Shown here piece after piece: positions 1-8,296 of a stretch of 64,000 bases of DNA. The stretch spans positions 1,178,001 to 1,242,000 of the forward strand of contig NZ_CP068983.1 of assembly GCF_016801025.1 (NCBI RefSeq). The letters are read 5' to 3'. Numbering within the stretch: the stretch's first letter is position 1; each line of letters opens with the position of its first letter. Origin of the DNA: Paradevosia shaoguanensis. Its GTDB lineage: Bacteria > Pseudomonadota > Alphaproteobacteria > Rhizobiales > Devosiaceae. Under the pieces are notes generated by a model. It ran no database searches. It was not told the origin of the DNA and was given only the letters and a program-made list of their open reading frames with translations. The position numbers were made by a program, and so were the translations under genes.

Positions 1-320
1 CGCGGGTTGAGCGAGCCATAGGGGTTCTGGAAGATGATCTGCACCTTGCGGCGCATCTCCCTGGAGAGCCCCTTGCTGATGTCGACCGGCTGGCCCTCGA
101 TCAGCAATTCGCCCGAAGTGGCCGGGTCGATCAGCGTCAGGATGCGGGCAAGGGTGGATTTGCCCGAACCGGATTCGCCCACGATCGCCAGCGTCTTGCC
201 CTTTTCGAGCTTGAAGTTGGCGTCCTTGACGGCGCGGATGATCTTCTCCTTGCGGAAAAGGCCGCCCGACACATGGTAGTTGCGGGTGACGTGGCGGGTT
301 TCGAGAACGATCTCGCTCAT
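1..320 (-). CDS. dppF: Peptide ABC transporter ATP-binding protein, DppF type (partial, cut by window start)
   Basis: Second nucleotide-binding subunit of a peptide/nickel-type ABC importer; it hydrolyses ATP on the inner face of the membrane. About 106 N-terminal residues are visible. They include the Walker A motif GESGSGKST and the Q-loop region IIFQNPYGSLNPR, which is typical of OppF/DppF. The ABC signature and Walker B lie outside the window. The start is fixed by TGATG: the ATG overlaps the dppD stop by one base, so the two are translationally coupled. Last visible gene of the operon dppA-B-C-D-F. Confidence 0.9.
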   Translation of the reverse strand, partial: MSEIVLETRHVTRNYHVSGGLFRKEKIIRAVKDANFKLEKGKTLAIVGESGSGKSTLARILTLIDPATSGELLIEGQPVDISKGLSREMRRKVQIIFQNPYGSLNP

Positions 321-1156
321 CACGCGCTCCCTTCCATATGGAAATCGGACACGGTGGGCAGGCGGTCGCCCGTGGCGTTTTCGGGCAGGGCCGAGAGCAG
401 CGCGCGGGTATAGGCGCTCTTGGGGTTCTCGAAGAGCGTCAGCACGTCGGCCTCTTCCATCTTGCGGCCCTTGTACTGCACCACTACGCGGTCGGCCGTT
501 TCGGCCACCACGCCCATGTCATGGGTGATCATGATGAGTCCCATACCATGCCGCTCCTGGAGCTTCATGAGCAGATCGAGGATCTGCTTCTGGATCGTCA
601 CGTCGAGTGCCGTAGTCGGCTCGTCGGCGATGAGGAGCTTGGGATTGCAGGCGATGGCGATGGCGATCATCACGCGCTGGCACTGACCGCCCGACATCTG
701 GTGCGGATAGGCGCCGAGACGCTCGGCGGCATCGTTGATGCCAACCAGGTGCAGCAGTTCGATGGCGCGTTCGCGTCGCTGCTTCTTGCCCAGGTTGGTG
801 TGCTGGCGCAGCGTTTCGGTGATCTGGAAGCCGACCGTGAAGCACGGATTGAGGCTGGCGACCGGCTCTTGGAAGATCATGGCGATGTCCTTGCCGATGA
901 TCTTGCGCCGGTCGCTGCCCGACATGGTTAGGAGGTCGCGTCCCTCGAAGGTCATCCTGTCGGCAGTGACGGTGGCGGTATTGGGGAGAAGCCCCATCAC
1001 CGCCAGCATGGCTACCGACTTGCCCGAGCCGGATTCGCCGACAATGGCGAGCACTTCACGGGAATCGACCGACATGTCGATGCCCTGCACCGCCATGAAG
1101 AGGCCGGCGGAGGTATCGAAGCCGACCGAGAGGTTCTTGATTTCAAGCAGAGCCAT
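320..1156 (-). CDS. dppD: Peptide ABC transporter ATP-binding protein, DppD type
   Basis: First ATPase of the peptide importer, 278 aa. It has Walker [10 protein letters not shown]-loop [10 protein letters not shown], signature [14 protein letters not shown], Walker [13 protein letters not shown] and the H-loop [10 protein letters not shown]. The C-terminal tail seen in OppD/DppD proteins is present but short. I chose the start at [14 protein letters not shown], because the longer open frame upstream only overlaps dppC without homology. It starts 5 bp beyond the end of dppC. The signature carries SGGQCQR instead of the usual SGGQRQR, a small oddity unlikely to abolish function. Confidence 0.92.
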   Translation of the reverse strand: MALLEIKNLSVGFDTSAGLFMAVQGIDMSVDSREVLAIVGESGSGKSVAMLAVMGLLPNTATVTADRMTFEGRDLLTMSGSDRRKIIGKDIAMIFQEPVASLNPCFTVGFQITETLRQHTNLGKKQRRERAIELLHLVGINDAAERLGAYPHQMSGGQCQRVMIAIAIACNPKLLIADEPTTALDVTIQKQILDLLMKLQERHGMGLIMITHDMGVVAETADRVVVQYKGRKMEEADVLTLFENPKSAYTRALLSALPENATGDRLPTVSDFHMEGSA

Positions 1157-1161
1157 CTGGG

Positions 1162-2091
1162 TCAGCTCCGTTTCAGTTTCGGGTCGAGCGCATCGCGCAG
1201 GCCGTCGCCGACCAGGTTGATGGCCAGCACCGTGATGAGGATGGCAAGGCCCGGGAAGGTGACGACCCAGGGCGCGCGCATGATGAATTCGCGGGCGGAA
1301 GCCAGCATGGTGCCCCATTCGGGCGTGGGCGGCTGCGCACCCATGCCGAGGAAGCCGAGGGCGGCCGCCTCGAGAATGGCGTTCGAGAACGACAGCGTCG
1401 CCTGCACGATCAGCGGGGCCAGGCAATTGGGCAGGATCGTCCGCATCATCAGCCGGAAATGGCCGGCGCCCGACACGCGGGACGCCGTCACGTATTCGCG
1501 GTTGCTTTCGGCCATCACCGCAGCGCGCGTCAAACGCGCAAAGTGCGGCTGGAGCACGAGAGCGATGGCGATCATGGCGTTGAAGAGCCCCGGCCCCAGG
1601 ATCGCCACCAGCACGAGGGCCAGCAGCAGTGAGGGGAAGGCGAGGATGATGTCCATGACGCGCATGATGACTACATCCACCCAGCCACGAAAATAGCCGG
1701 CGAGGACGCCCAACGTGACGCCCACGACCAGAGCGCCCGTCACGACGAAGAAGCCGATGAAAAGCGAATAGCGGGCGCCGTGGATGAGGCGAGAAAGGAT
1801 GTCGCGGCCCACCGGATCGGTGCCGAGGAGGAAGGCGGGATTGCCGCCATCCTGCCAGACCGGCGGCACCAGGATGGCGTCGCGATATTGCTGGTCGGGC
1901 GAATGGGGGGCGATGAGCGGGGCGAAGATGGCGACCAGGACCAGGAGGATGAACACCACCAGGCCAAGGACCGCGCCCTTGTTCATGGAGAAATAGTGCC
2001 AGAACTCGGCAAGGCCGGCCCAGCGGGGATTGGGTTGGTTGGTTTTGGTCGGCGGCGCCTTGGCGGCCGAAGTCGTTGCCGTTTCGGTCAT
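1162..2091 (-). CDS. dppC: Peptide ABC transporter permease, DppC type
   Basis: Inner-membrane permease of 309 aa. The N-terminus is a cytoplasmic Ala/Thr/Pro-rich stretch (MTETATTSAAKAPPTKT). It is followed by the OppC N-terminal segment (WHYFSMNKGAVLGLVVF), the periplasmic loop GTDPVGRDILSRLIHGAR, and the EAA cytoplasmic loop around residues 200-260 (VTASRVSGAGHFRLMMRTILPN). The ATG at 2091 lies next to the dppB stop, so expression is coupled. It pairs with DppB to form the translocation pore. Confidence 0.92.
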   Translation of the reverse strand: MTETATTSAAKAPPTKTNQPNPRWAGLAEFWHYFSMNKGAVLGLVVFILLVLVAIFAPLIAPHSPDQQYRDAILVPPVWQDGGNPAFLLGTDPVGRDILSRLIHGARYSLFIGFFVVTGALVVGVTLGVLAGYFRGWVDVVIMRVMDIILAFPSLLLALVLVAILGPGLFNAMIAIALVLQPHFARLTRAAVMAESNREYVTASRVSGAGHFRLMMRTILPNCLAPLIVQATLSFSNAILEAAALGFLGMGAQPPTPEWGTMLASAREFIMRAPWVVTFPGLAILITVLAINLVGDGLRDALDPKLKRS

Positions 2092-2092
2092 G

Positions 2093-3100
2093 TCAGCGCA
2101 CCCTGATTCTCGGATTGATGACGGCATAGAGCACGTCAACGAGGAGATTGACCGCCATCACGATGAGCGCGATGAGCAGCAATCCCGATTGCACGACGAC
2201 GTAGTCGCGCTTGGAGATGGAATCGATCATCCACTTGCCGACACCCGGCCAGGAGAAGATGGTTTCCGTCAGGATGGCGCCGGCCATGAGCATGCCGACC
2301 TGGAGGCCAATCGTGGTGACGACCGGGATGAGGGCATTGCGCAGGGCGTGGACATTGGTGACGCGCGCCGGCGGCAGGCCCTTGGCGCGGGCGGTGCGGA
2401 TGTAATCCTCACCCAGAACTTCGAGCATGGCCGAACGCGTCTGCCGGGCGATGACCGCCAGGGGAATCGTGCCGAGCACGATGGCCGGCAGGATCAGGTG
2501 CCGGAGCGCCGAGACGAAGGCGGGCCAGTTGCCATAGAGCAGGCTGTCGACCGTCATGAAGCCGGTAATGGGCTTGAAGAAGAAGTTGAGCGCGATACGC
2601 CCGGAAACCGGGGTCCAGCCCAATGTGCCCGAAAAGAAGATGATGAGGAGCAGGCCCCACCAGAAGATCGGCATCGAATAGCCGGTGAGCGCAATGCCCA
2701 TCGTGATCTGGTCGAACCAGGAGCCGCGCTTGATGGCCGAGAAGATGCCGGCGGGAATGCCGACGATCACGGCGAACATCATGGCGAAGAAGGCCAGTTC
2801 GAGCGTGGCGGGGAATAGGGCCATGAATTCGTTCCACACCGGGCGCTTGGTCGAGAGCGAAACCCCGAAATTGCCGGTGAGGACGTTGCCCAGATATTGC
2901 AGGTATTGCTGCCAGATCGGCGCATTATACCCGAATTGTTCCTTGAGGATTTCATAGCGTTCCGGCGTGACGCCGTGCTCGCCGGCCATGGCCAGGATCG
3001 GGTCGCCCGGCAGAAGCCGCACAAAGGCAAAGGCACATATCGAGATGCCGATGACGGTGGGCACCAGATAGGCCAGTTTGCGAAGAATGTAGTTCAGCAT
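2093..3100 (-). CDS. dppB: Peptide ABC transporter permease, DppB type
   Basis: Inner-membrane permease of 335 aa. The family N-terminus is MLNYILRKLAYLVPTVIGIS, followed by the RLLPGDP motif and six membrane segments. The EAA loop is DYIRTARAKGLPPARVTNVHALRNA (split here: DYIRTARAKGLPP, then ARVTNVHALRNA). The C-terminal YAVINPRIRVR is typical. The gene sits 125 bp after dppA, with a strong hairpin in that gap, and the ATG of dppC follows directly. Confidence 0.93.
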   Translation of the reverse strand: MLNYILRKLAYLVPTVIGISICAFAFVRLLPGDPILAMAGEHGVTPERYEILKEQFGYNAPIWQQYLQYLGNVLTGNFGVSLSTKRPVWNEFMALFPATLELAFFAMMFAVIVGIPAGIFSAIKRGSWFDQITMGIALTGYSMPIFWWGLLLIIFFSGTLGWTPVSGRIALNFFFKPITGFMTVDSLLYGNWPAFVSALRHLILPAIVLGTIPLAVIARQTRSAMLEVLGEDYIRTARAKGLPPARVTNVHALRNALIPVVTTIGLQVGMLMAGAILTETIFSWPGVGKWMIDSISKRDYVVVQSGLLLIALIVMAVNLLVDVLYAVINPRIRVR

Positions 3101-3192
3101 GCTCTGTTCCAGAGCCTCTTTCCATGGCCCGAAGCCTCACCCCGGTCCATGCCGGGATGAGGCTTGGGACTTGATTGTCGCGCAAAAAGCCA

Positions 3193-3218
3193 GATGGCGC
3201 CAGTTTTCTGGCGCCATC
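3193..3218 (-). terminator. Hairpin between dppA and dppB (attenuator or mRNA-stability stem)
   Basis: Perfect 11-bp inverted repeat GATGGCGCCAG / CTGGCGCCATC with a four-T loop. On the transcribed (minus) strand it is followed by TGGCTTTTTGCG, so it could act as a partial terminator. Such stems after binding-protein genes often protect the upstream mRNA and lower permease expression relative to the binding protein. The effect here is inferred. Confidence 0.75.
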
Positions 3219-3225
3219 CAAAGGC

Positions 3226-4821
3226 TTACTCGGTGACGTCCACGCCGTCGAAGCGGTGAATGCCGAGCGGGTCCATCTTGAAGTTCTGGACGCGCTTGTT
3301 CATCGGCATGAACACCTTGGAGTGGGCGAGGGTCAGGGCCGGAGCCTGATCCTTGAAGCGAACCTGGGCTTCTTCATAAAGCTTGGTGCGTTCGGCCACG
3401 TCGGAAGTGACCTTGGCCTTCTGGATCAGATCTTCGAAGTCCTTGTCACACCAGCTCGAATAGTTCGACACGCCGATGGCCGAGCAGGAGAAGAGGGTGG
3501 CAAAGAAGTTGTCCGGATCGCCATTGTCGCCGGTCCAGCCGATCTGGAACGGGCCCTTGCGGTCCTTCTGCTTGCCGCGCTCGCGGTATTCGGTCCATTC
3601 GTACGAGACGATGTTGGCCTTGACGCCGACAGCGGCCCAGTCGGCCTGGATCATTTCGGCGACGCGCTGTGCGTTCGGGTTGTAGGGACGCGAGACCGGC
3701 ATGGCCCACAGGTCCGTGGTCAGCTCGGTGACGCCGGCTTCGGCCAGGAGCTTCTTGGCCAGTTCCGGATCGTACTCGTCGTCCTTCACGTCCTTGTTGT
3801 AGGACCACATGGTCGGCGGGATCAGGTTGATGGCAACCTGGCCGGCGCCCTGATAGACCGCGTCGATGATCGCCTTCTTGTTGATGGCGTGGTTGAGAGC
3901 CTTGCGGACCTCGACCTTGTCGAACGGCGGCTCGGTCACGTTGTAGGACATGTAACCGATATTGAGGCCTTCCTGCTCGGCGACCACGAGGTTCGTGTCA
4001 GCCTGCAGGCCGGCGATATCGGCCGGAGCCGGGTAGGCCATGATATCGCATTCACCGGCCTTGAGCTTCTGAGCGCGCACGCTCGGATCGGTGGTGATGG
4101 CGAAGATCAGGTCGTCGATCGGCTGCTTGCCGCCCCAATAGTCGGCGAAAGCCTGGTAGCGGATGGTCGAGTCGATCTGGTAGTCGACGAACTGGAACGG
4201 GCCGGTGCCGACCGGCTGGGTCGAGAACGCAGCCATGTTGTTTTCGGCGGCGAGCTTGTCGGCATATTCCTTGGAGACGATCGAAGCGAAGTCCATGCCC
4301 AGGTTCGCGATCATCGGAGCATTGGGTTCGTTCAGCACGAACTTGACCGTCAGGTCGTCGACCTTCTGGATTTCCTTGATGTACTTGGGCATGTCCATGC
4401 CCTGGAAATAATCCCAGGTCATGCCGGGCAGATAGGCATACCACGGATTGTCCGTCTTCATCTGGCGCTCGAACGAGAAGATCACGTCGTCGGCGTTCAG
4501 ATCGCGGGTCGGGGTGAAGTAAGACGTGGTGTGGAACTTGACGCCCGGACGGAGGTGGAAGGTGATTTCCTTGCCGTCGGCCGAGGTTTCCCACTTTTCG
4601 GCGAGGCCCGGCTGGACGGCGGTGCCGCCATGCTCGAACTCGACGAGGCGGTTGTAGATGGTACGCGAAGAGGCGTCGAAATCGTTACCGCCGGTCAGCG
4701 GACCGGGGTCGAAGTGAGCCGGCGAAGCTTCCGAGCAGAACACGAGGGTTTTAGCCTCGGACACGCCAGCCGTGACAGCGACCAGTGCAGTGGCCGCCAG
4801 CAGGGTTTTCATCAAACGCAT
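3226..4821 (-). CDS. dppA: Periplasmic dipeptide-binding protein, DppA type (SBP family 5)
   Basis: Substrate-binding protein of 531 aa that captures peptides in the periplasm and delivers them to DppBC. It starts at MRLMKTLLAATALVAVTAG, a clear Sec signal peptide cleaved near VSEA-KTLVFCSE. A GGAG box lies 7-8 bp before this ATG; the longer frame upstream has no signal sequence. Family features include KTLVFCSEASPAHFDPG, the LVEFEHGGTAVQPGLAEKWE region and WTGDNGDPDNFFATLF, which is typical of DppA rather than OppA. It is first in the operon. Peptide specificity, as against heme or nickel, is not decided by the sequence. Confidence 0.93.
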   Translation of the reverse strand: MRLMKTLLAATALVAVTAGVSEAKTLVFCSEASPAHFDPGPLTGGNDFDASSRTIYNRLVEFEHGGTAVQPGLAEKWETSADGKEITFHLRPGVKFHTTSYFTPTRDLNADDVIFSFERQMKTDNPWYAYLPGMTWDYFQGMDMPKYIKEIQKVDDLTVKFVLNEPNAPMIANLGMDFASIVSKEYADKLAAENNMAAFSTQPVGTGPFQFVDYQIDSTIRYQAFADYWGGKQPIDDLIFAITTDPSVRAQKLKAGECDIMAYPAPADIAGLQADTNLVVAEQEGLNIGYMSYNVTEPPFDKVEVRKALNHAINKKAIIDAVYQGAGQVAINLIPPTMWSYNKDVKDDEYDPELAKKLLAEAGVTELTTDLWAMPVSRPYNPNAQRVAEMIQADWAAVGVKANIVSYEWTEYRERGKQKDRKGPFQIGWTGDNGDPDNFFATLFSCSAIGVSNYSSWCDKDFEDLIQKAKVTSDVAERTKLYEEAQVRFKDQAPALTLAHSKVFMPMNKRVQNFKMDPLGIHRFDGVDVTE

Positions 4822-5013
4822 AAGGATCTCCCAATCCTGATATTTGCGCCGCGGACTTTTTTCGATAACCACCGCGGCTTGGCGGCCAACAAAGCGTTTT
4901 TTGCCGCAAGGTGCAATGGGTGAGTTTTTCCAATTGGTCAATTTTGCGACGAGTGAATGACTGCCCCGGCGGTAGAGTGTACTCGACCTATCCAGTAAAG
5001 CGGTTGCGTGAGC

Positions 5014-5406
5014 ATGAAACAGACTATTGCAACAGTCGCCCTGCTCGTCAGGGACTATGACGAGGCCATCGACTTTTACGTCGGCAAGCTCGGTTTTGCC
5101 CTCGCGGCCGATACCGACATGGGTGGCGGCAAGCGCTGGGTGGTCGTTTCACCACGCGGCGGGAGCGGCGCGAATCTGCTGCTGGCCGAGGGCAAGGGCG
5201 AGGCGCAACTGGCGGCGATCGGTCGCCAGGCCGGCGGCCGCGTCGGCTTCTTCCTTCACACCGACGATTTCGCCCGCGACCATGCCGCGTTCACCGCAGC
5301 CGGCGTCAAGTTCCTCGAGGCGCCACGCCACGAAGTCTATGGCAGCGTGGCGGTGTTCGAGGATCTCTACGGGAACAGGTGGGATCTGCTGGAGCCGAAG
5401 GGGTAG
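5014..5406 (+). CDS. VOC (glyoxalase/bleomycin-resistance) family protein
   Basis: A 130-aa protein with one complete vicinal-oxygen-chelate module. The N-terminal beta-alpha-beta (ATVALLVRDYDEAIDFYVGKLGF) is followed by the second half ending in FEDLYGNRWDLLEPKG, whose Glu is a usual metal ligand. The start is the ATG at 5014; an in-frame GTG 6 bp upstream is possible. Such single-module proteins dimerise. Substrate is unknown. It is monocistronic, divergent from dppA and convergent with the next small genes. Confidence 0.85.
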   Translation: MKQTIATVALLVRDYDEAIDFYVGKLGFALAADTDMGGGKRWVVVSPRGGSGANLLLAEGKGEAQLAAIGRQAGGRVGFFLHTDDFARDHAAFTAAGVKFLEAPRHEVYGSVAVFEDLYGNRWDLLEPKG

Positions 5407-5412
5407 CGGCCG

Positions 5413-5622
5413 CTACCCGTCATTGCTCGCATCGAGCTCTTCGGGCGCAATCCCCTCGTCGGCCGGCGCCACTTCCAGCCCCAGCGCCTTTACCACCGCT
5501 CGCGCCAGTTCGCTCACATCGATGAGCCCGACGATCAGCGGTTCGCCGCGCAAAGCAGCCTGGCGGTTCAGTTCGGCGGTGAGGGCGATCTCGACCGCCT
5601 CAAGTCCAACGGGCTCAGCCAT
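5413..5622 (-). CDS. Small conserved-looking protein of unknown function (69 aa)
   Basis: The 69-aa frame begins MAEPVGLEAVEIALTAELNR and ends in an acidic tail (APEELDASNDG). It is mostly helical in appearance, with no membrane segment. Its ATG lies inside the last codons of the upstream 48-aa frame (overlap AATGGCTGA), a usual arrangement for translational coupling, and this is the main reason to accept it. I do not recognise a family. Confidence 0.5.
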   Translation of the reverse strand: MAEPVGLEAVEIALTAELNRQAALRGEPLIVGLIDVSELARAVVKALGLEVAPADEGIAPEELDASNDG

Positions 5623-5761
5623 TGCCTTGTACCGACACTCCCTTGTCATCGAGCCGGATCTCGACGCCCGGCCGGTTCTGCTGCTGGTAGACATAGGCGC
5701 CCAGGGCGACCACGACCGCCACAAGCACCGCGATCAATGCGTAAAGGGTAGTTCTGCTCAT
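5615..5761 (-). CDS. Small single-span membrane protein (48 aa)
   Basis: A 48-aa protein, too short for usual ORF calling. It begins MSRTTLYALIAVLVAVVVAL, with one N-terminal transmembrane helix (residues about 5-25), then a short polar tail with QQQNRPGVEIRLDDKG. This shape is common for small inner-membrane proteins in Rhizobiales with the helix followed by a short periplasmic segment. It overlaps the next gene by 8 bp in another frame, suggesting a two-gene unit. Function unknown. Confidence 0.55.
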   Translation of the reverse strand: MSRTTLYALIAVLVAVVVALGAYVYQQQNRPGVEIRLDDKGVSVQGNG

Positions 5762-5814
5762 TAAAGGCCCCGATTCTGACTGTTGGGGACAAACGCCTGA
5801 ACTTGCTTCTGGTT

Positions 5815-6513
5815 TCAGAGCTCGTGCGCGGAAGGAAGTGGAAAGTCGGCGAGACGGGTAAAAGCCGCGCCGGCTTCAGGCTGGTGGAACAGCGCCAGCC
5901 GGTCGATCTGCAGCGGCTTCATCAGGATCGGAGCGAACCAGTCGGTTGCGAGGTCGGTCAGGGGCGCCTTCCAGGCTTCGGGCAGACGATCGGAGAGCGT
6001 CATGTGGAAGCGGAATTGTTCGAGCACGTAGGGGTAGCCGTACTGGTCGAGCAGCGCGACCTGGCGCTCGGACAGCCCCTTGGAGACGCGCGATGCGCGA
6101 TCATCGGCGGCCATAGGCGCGCGAAAACGCTCGAAGACGGTGACGCAGGTACCGGCGAAATCGGTGAGGCGGTGCGGCTGCGGATCCAGGACCAGGGCCA
6201 GGAACCCATCGATGAGCCGCAGCACCGGCTGGCCCACGTCGAACGCGGTGTGGTTGCGCGTGAAATCGGCGAGCGCCTGCTCGAGCTCGGCCCGATCGGT
6301 GCCCGGCGCGAGGATCATCGGCGCCTTCATCGTCGCATGGAAGCCGTAGCGGCGCGCCGAAACGGTGAGCGAATCGAGTTCGGCGGCTTCGATGCCGGGC
6401 GGACGGTGATCGATAACGCCGGCCGCCGGATCGCGGCCCAGCCACTCGCATCCGAGCCTCCAGAGCGGATCATTGGAGGCGGGGGCATAGTAGATGGCGT
6501 AGCGTTCGGTCAT
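5815..6513 (-). CDS. DUF1045 family protein (2H phosphoesterase-like)
   Basis: A 232-aa protein beginning MTERYAIYYAPASNDPLWRL, matching the DUF1045 family, which is often labelled putative phosphonate metabolism protein because it sits beside phn genes in rhizobia. Two His-containing motifs typical of the 2H fold are present (GFHATMKAPM and FRFHMTLSDRLP), consistent with a cyclic phosphodiesterase or RNA ligase-like fold. No phn genes occur in this window, so it stands alone here. The catalytic role in any pathway is unproven. Confidence 0.85.
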   Translation of the reverse strand: MTERYAIYYAPASNDPLWRLGCEWLGRDPAAGVIDHRPPGIEAAELDSLTVSARRYGFHATMKAPMILAPGTDRAELEQALADFTRNHTAFDVGQPVLRLIDGFLALVLDPQPHRLTDFAGTCVTVFERFRAPMAADDRASRVSKGLSERQVALLDQYGYPYVLEQFRFHMTLSDRLPEAWKAPLTDLATDWFAPILMKPLQIDRLALFHQPEAGAAFTRLADFPLPSAHEL

Positions 6514-6650
6514 GGGTCCAATCCAGCGAGTTGCGCGCCTGCGCTAGAAGACTTTGATGTCACCGATTTGACAACTGGACAATGAGCGCAAAGTCCCGAC
6601 ATGGTGGGGCAATTTTCCAACCCTGGCCCAAAGGCTACCTGGCCCAAGAC

Positions 6651-7907
6651 ATGATGGACCGTGCCCTCCTAGAGGATCTATTCAAGGCGGCGGTTGCCGC
6701 CGCGCAACCGGGACCCGCCGTCAAGGCCCATCTCCCTCCTAAGCCCAAAGGCCGCACCATCGTCATCGGCGCCGGCAAGGCCTCCGCCCAGATGGCCAAG
6801 GCTTTCGATGAGGCATGGGACGGCCCCATCGATGGGCTGGTCGTCACTCGCTATGGCTATGGCGTACCCTGCGAGCGCATCGAGATCGTGGAGGCGGCCC
6901 ATCCGGTTCCCGACAATGCCGGGTTCCTTGCTGCACGCCGCCTCATGGAGAAGCTCGCCGGGTTATCGGCCGACGATCTCGTCGTGGCGCTGATTTCGGG
7001 CGGCGGCTCAGCCCTGCTGCCCGCCCCGGCGCCGGGCCTGACCTTCGAGGACGAGCAGGTGGTCAACCAGGTGCTCCTCGCCTCGGGCGCGCCGATCGGG
7101 GTGATGAACGCCATCCGCAACGAACTCTCGCTCATCAAGGGCGGGCGCCTCGCCGCCATGGCCTATCCCGCACGGGTCGTGACGCTGGTGGTGTCGGACG
7201 TACCCGGCGACGATCCTGCTCTGGTCGCCTCCGGCCCCACCGTGCCGCTGGCGACGACGCGCGCCATGGTGCGCAAGCTCATCAACGTCTACCGCATCCA
7301 ACTTCCCCCAGCGGCGCAAGCGCTTCTCGCCTCGGAGCAGAACCTGGCGCCGCGGCCCGACGATCCGCGCCTTGCGCGCAACAGCGTCCGCGTTATCGCT
7401 TCGGCCTCGCTGTCGCTGGAAGCGGCGGCGCGCCGCGCGCGACAGGCTGTCATCAACCCGGCCATTCTTTCCGATGCCATGGAAGGCGAGGCGCGCGATG
7501 TCGGGCAGGTTCATGCCGCCCTTGCCCGCGAGGTCAAAACGCGCAACCGGCCTTTCACCGCGCCGGTCGCCTTACTCTCGGGCGGGGAGACTACGGTCAC
7601 CCTTTCGGGCGACGGCCGGGGTGGGCGCAATAGCGAGTTTCTGCTAGCCTTCGGTATCGCCATCGACGGGCTTGAAGGCGTGGCCGCGCTTGCTGCCGAT
7701 ACCGACGGCATCGATGGATCGGAAAGCAATGCCGGCGCTTTCGTGGACGGCACCAGCGCCAACCGCATGCGCGCGGCGGGCATCGACCCGCTGGCAGCCC
7801 TGGCCAATAACGACGCCTATTCCGCCTTCGCCGCGATCGGCGACCTGCTCGTCAGCGGGCCGACCGGCACCAATGTCAACGACTTTAGAGCCATCATCGT
7901 GCGCTGA
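6651..7907 (+). CDS. ttuD: Glycerate 2-kinase (MOFRL/DUF4147 family)
   Basis: ATP-dependent kinase converting D-glycerate to 2-phosphoglycerate (often misannotated as hydroxypyruvate reductase), 418 aa. The N-terminal DUF4147 part holds VIGAGKASAQMAKAFD and ALISGGGSALLPAPAPG. The C-terminal MOFRL part holds SGGETTVTL followed by GRGGRNSEFLLA and DTDGIDGS. I start at the ATG of MMDRALLEDLF; a longer frame from 6582 has no family match. It links tartrate, serine-cycle or glycolate breakdown to glycolysis. An unrelated VOC gene follows 11 bp later and may be cotranscribed. Confidence 0.9.
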   Translation: MMDRALLEDLFKAAVAAAQPGPAVKAHLPPKPKGRTIVIGAGKASAQMAKAFDEAWDGPIDGLVVTRYGYGVPCERIEIVEAAHPVPDNAGFLAARRLMEKLAGLSADDLVVALISGGGSALLPAPAPGLTFEDEQVVNQVLLASGAPIGVMNAIRNELSLIKGGRLAAMAYPARVVTLVVSDVPGDDPALVASGPTVPLATTRAMVRKLINVYRIQLPPAAQALLASEQNLAPRPDDPRLARNSVRVIASASLSLEAAARRARQAVINPAILSDAMEGEARDVGQVHAALAREVKTRNRPFTAPVALLSGGETTVTLSGDGRGGRNSEFLLAFGIAIDGLEGVAALAADTDGIDGSESNAGAFVDGTSANRMRAAGIDPLAALANNDAYSAFAAIGDLLVSGPTGTNVNDFRAIIVR

Positions 7908-7918
7908 AGGAGAGCCAA

Positions 7919-8278
7919 ATGGTCGGTGTGACGGGAATTGGAGGCATCTTCTTCCGCGCCGGCGATCCCAAGGCGCTGGCCGACTGGTACGAGACGCATC
8001 TGGGCGTCACCAATCTCTGGCAGCAGCAGCGAGGGCTTACGGTCTTCGCGCCCTTCGAGGCCCGATCTGACTATTTTCCAGCCGATAGGCAATGGATGAT
8101 CAATTTCCGAGTCGATAACCTCGATGCCCTGCTTGCGGACCTGCGCGCCAAGGGCATTGCCGTTGAAACGCGCGCCGAATGGGACGCGAGCCCGGAGGTC
8201 GGCCGCTTCGCGCGGATTGTCGATCCAGAAGGCAACCACATCGAATTGTGGGAGCCCGGAGAGGGCGGCCCCGAATAG
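7919..8278 (+). CDS. VOC family protein
   Basis: A 119-aa single-module vicinal-oxygen-chelate protein. It begins MVGVTGIGGIFFRAGDPKAL, contains WYETHLGV and the LDALLADLRAKGI segment, and ends in the ligand-bearing RIVDPEGNHIELWEPG. A GAAGGAGAG ribosome-binding site lies just before the ATG, inside the gap after the glycerate kinase, so the two are probably one transcript. Substrate unknown. Confidence 0.87.
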   Translation: MVGVTGIGGIFFRAGDPKALADWYETHLGVTNLWQQQRGLTVFAPFEARSDYFPADRQWMINFRVDNLDALLADLRAKGIAVETRAEWDASPEVGRFARIVDPEGNHIELWEPGEGGPE

Positions 8279-8296
8279 CCGCCCCCCGATTGCTCG

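Noticed and set aside
3175-4923. Very long open frame on the plus strand over dppA
   Set aside because: It is the complement of the dppA reading frame; the translation is His/Asp/Val-rich with no domain, and dppA has a signal peptide, ribosome-binding site and full family match.
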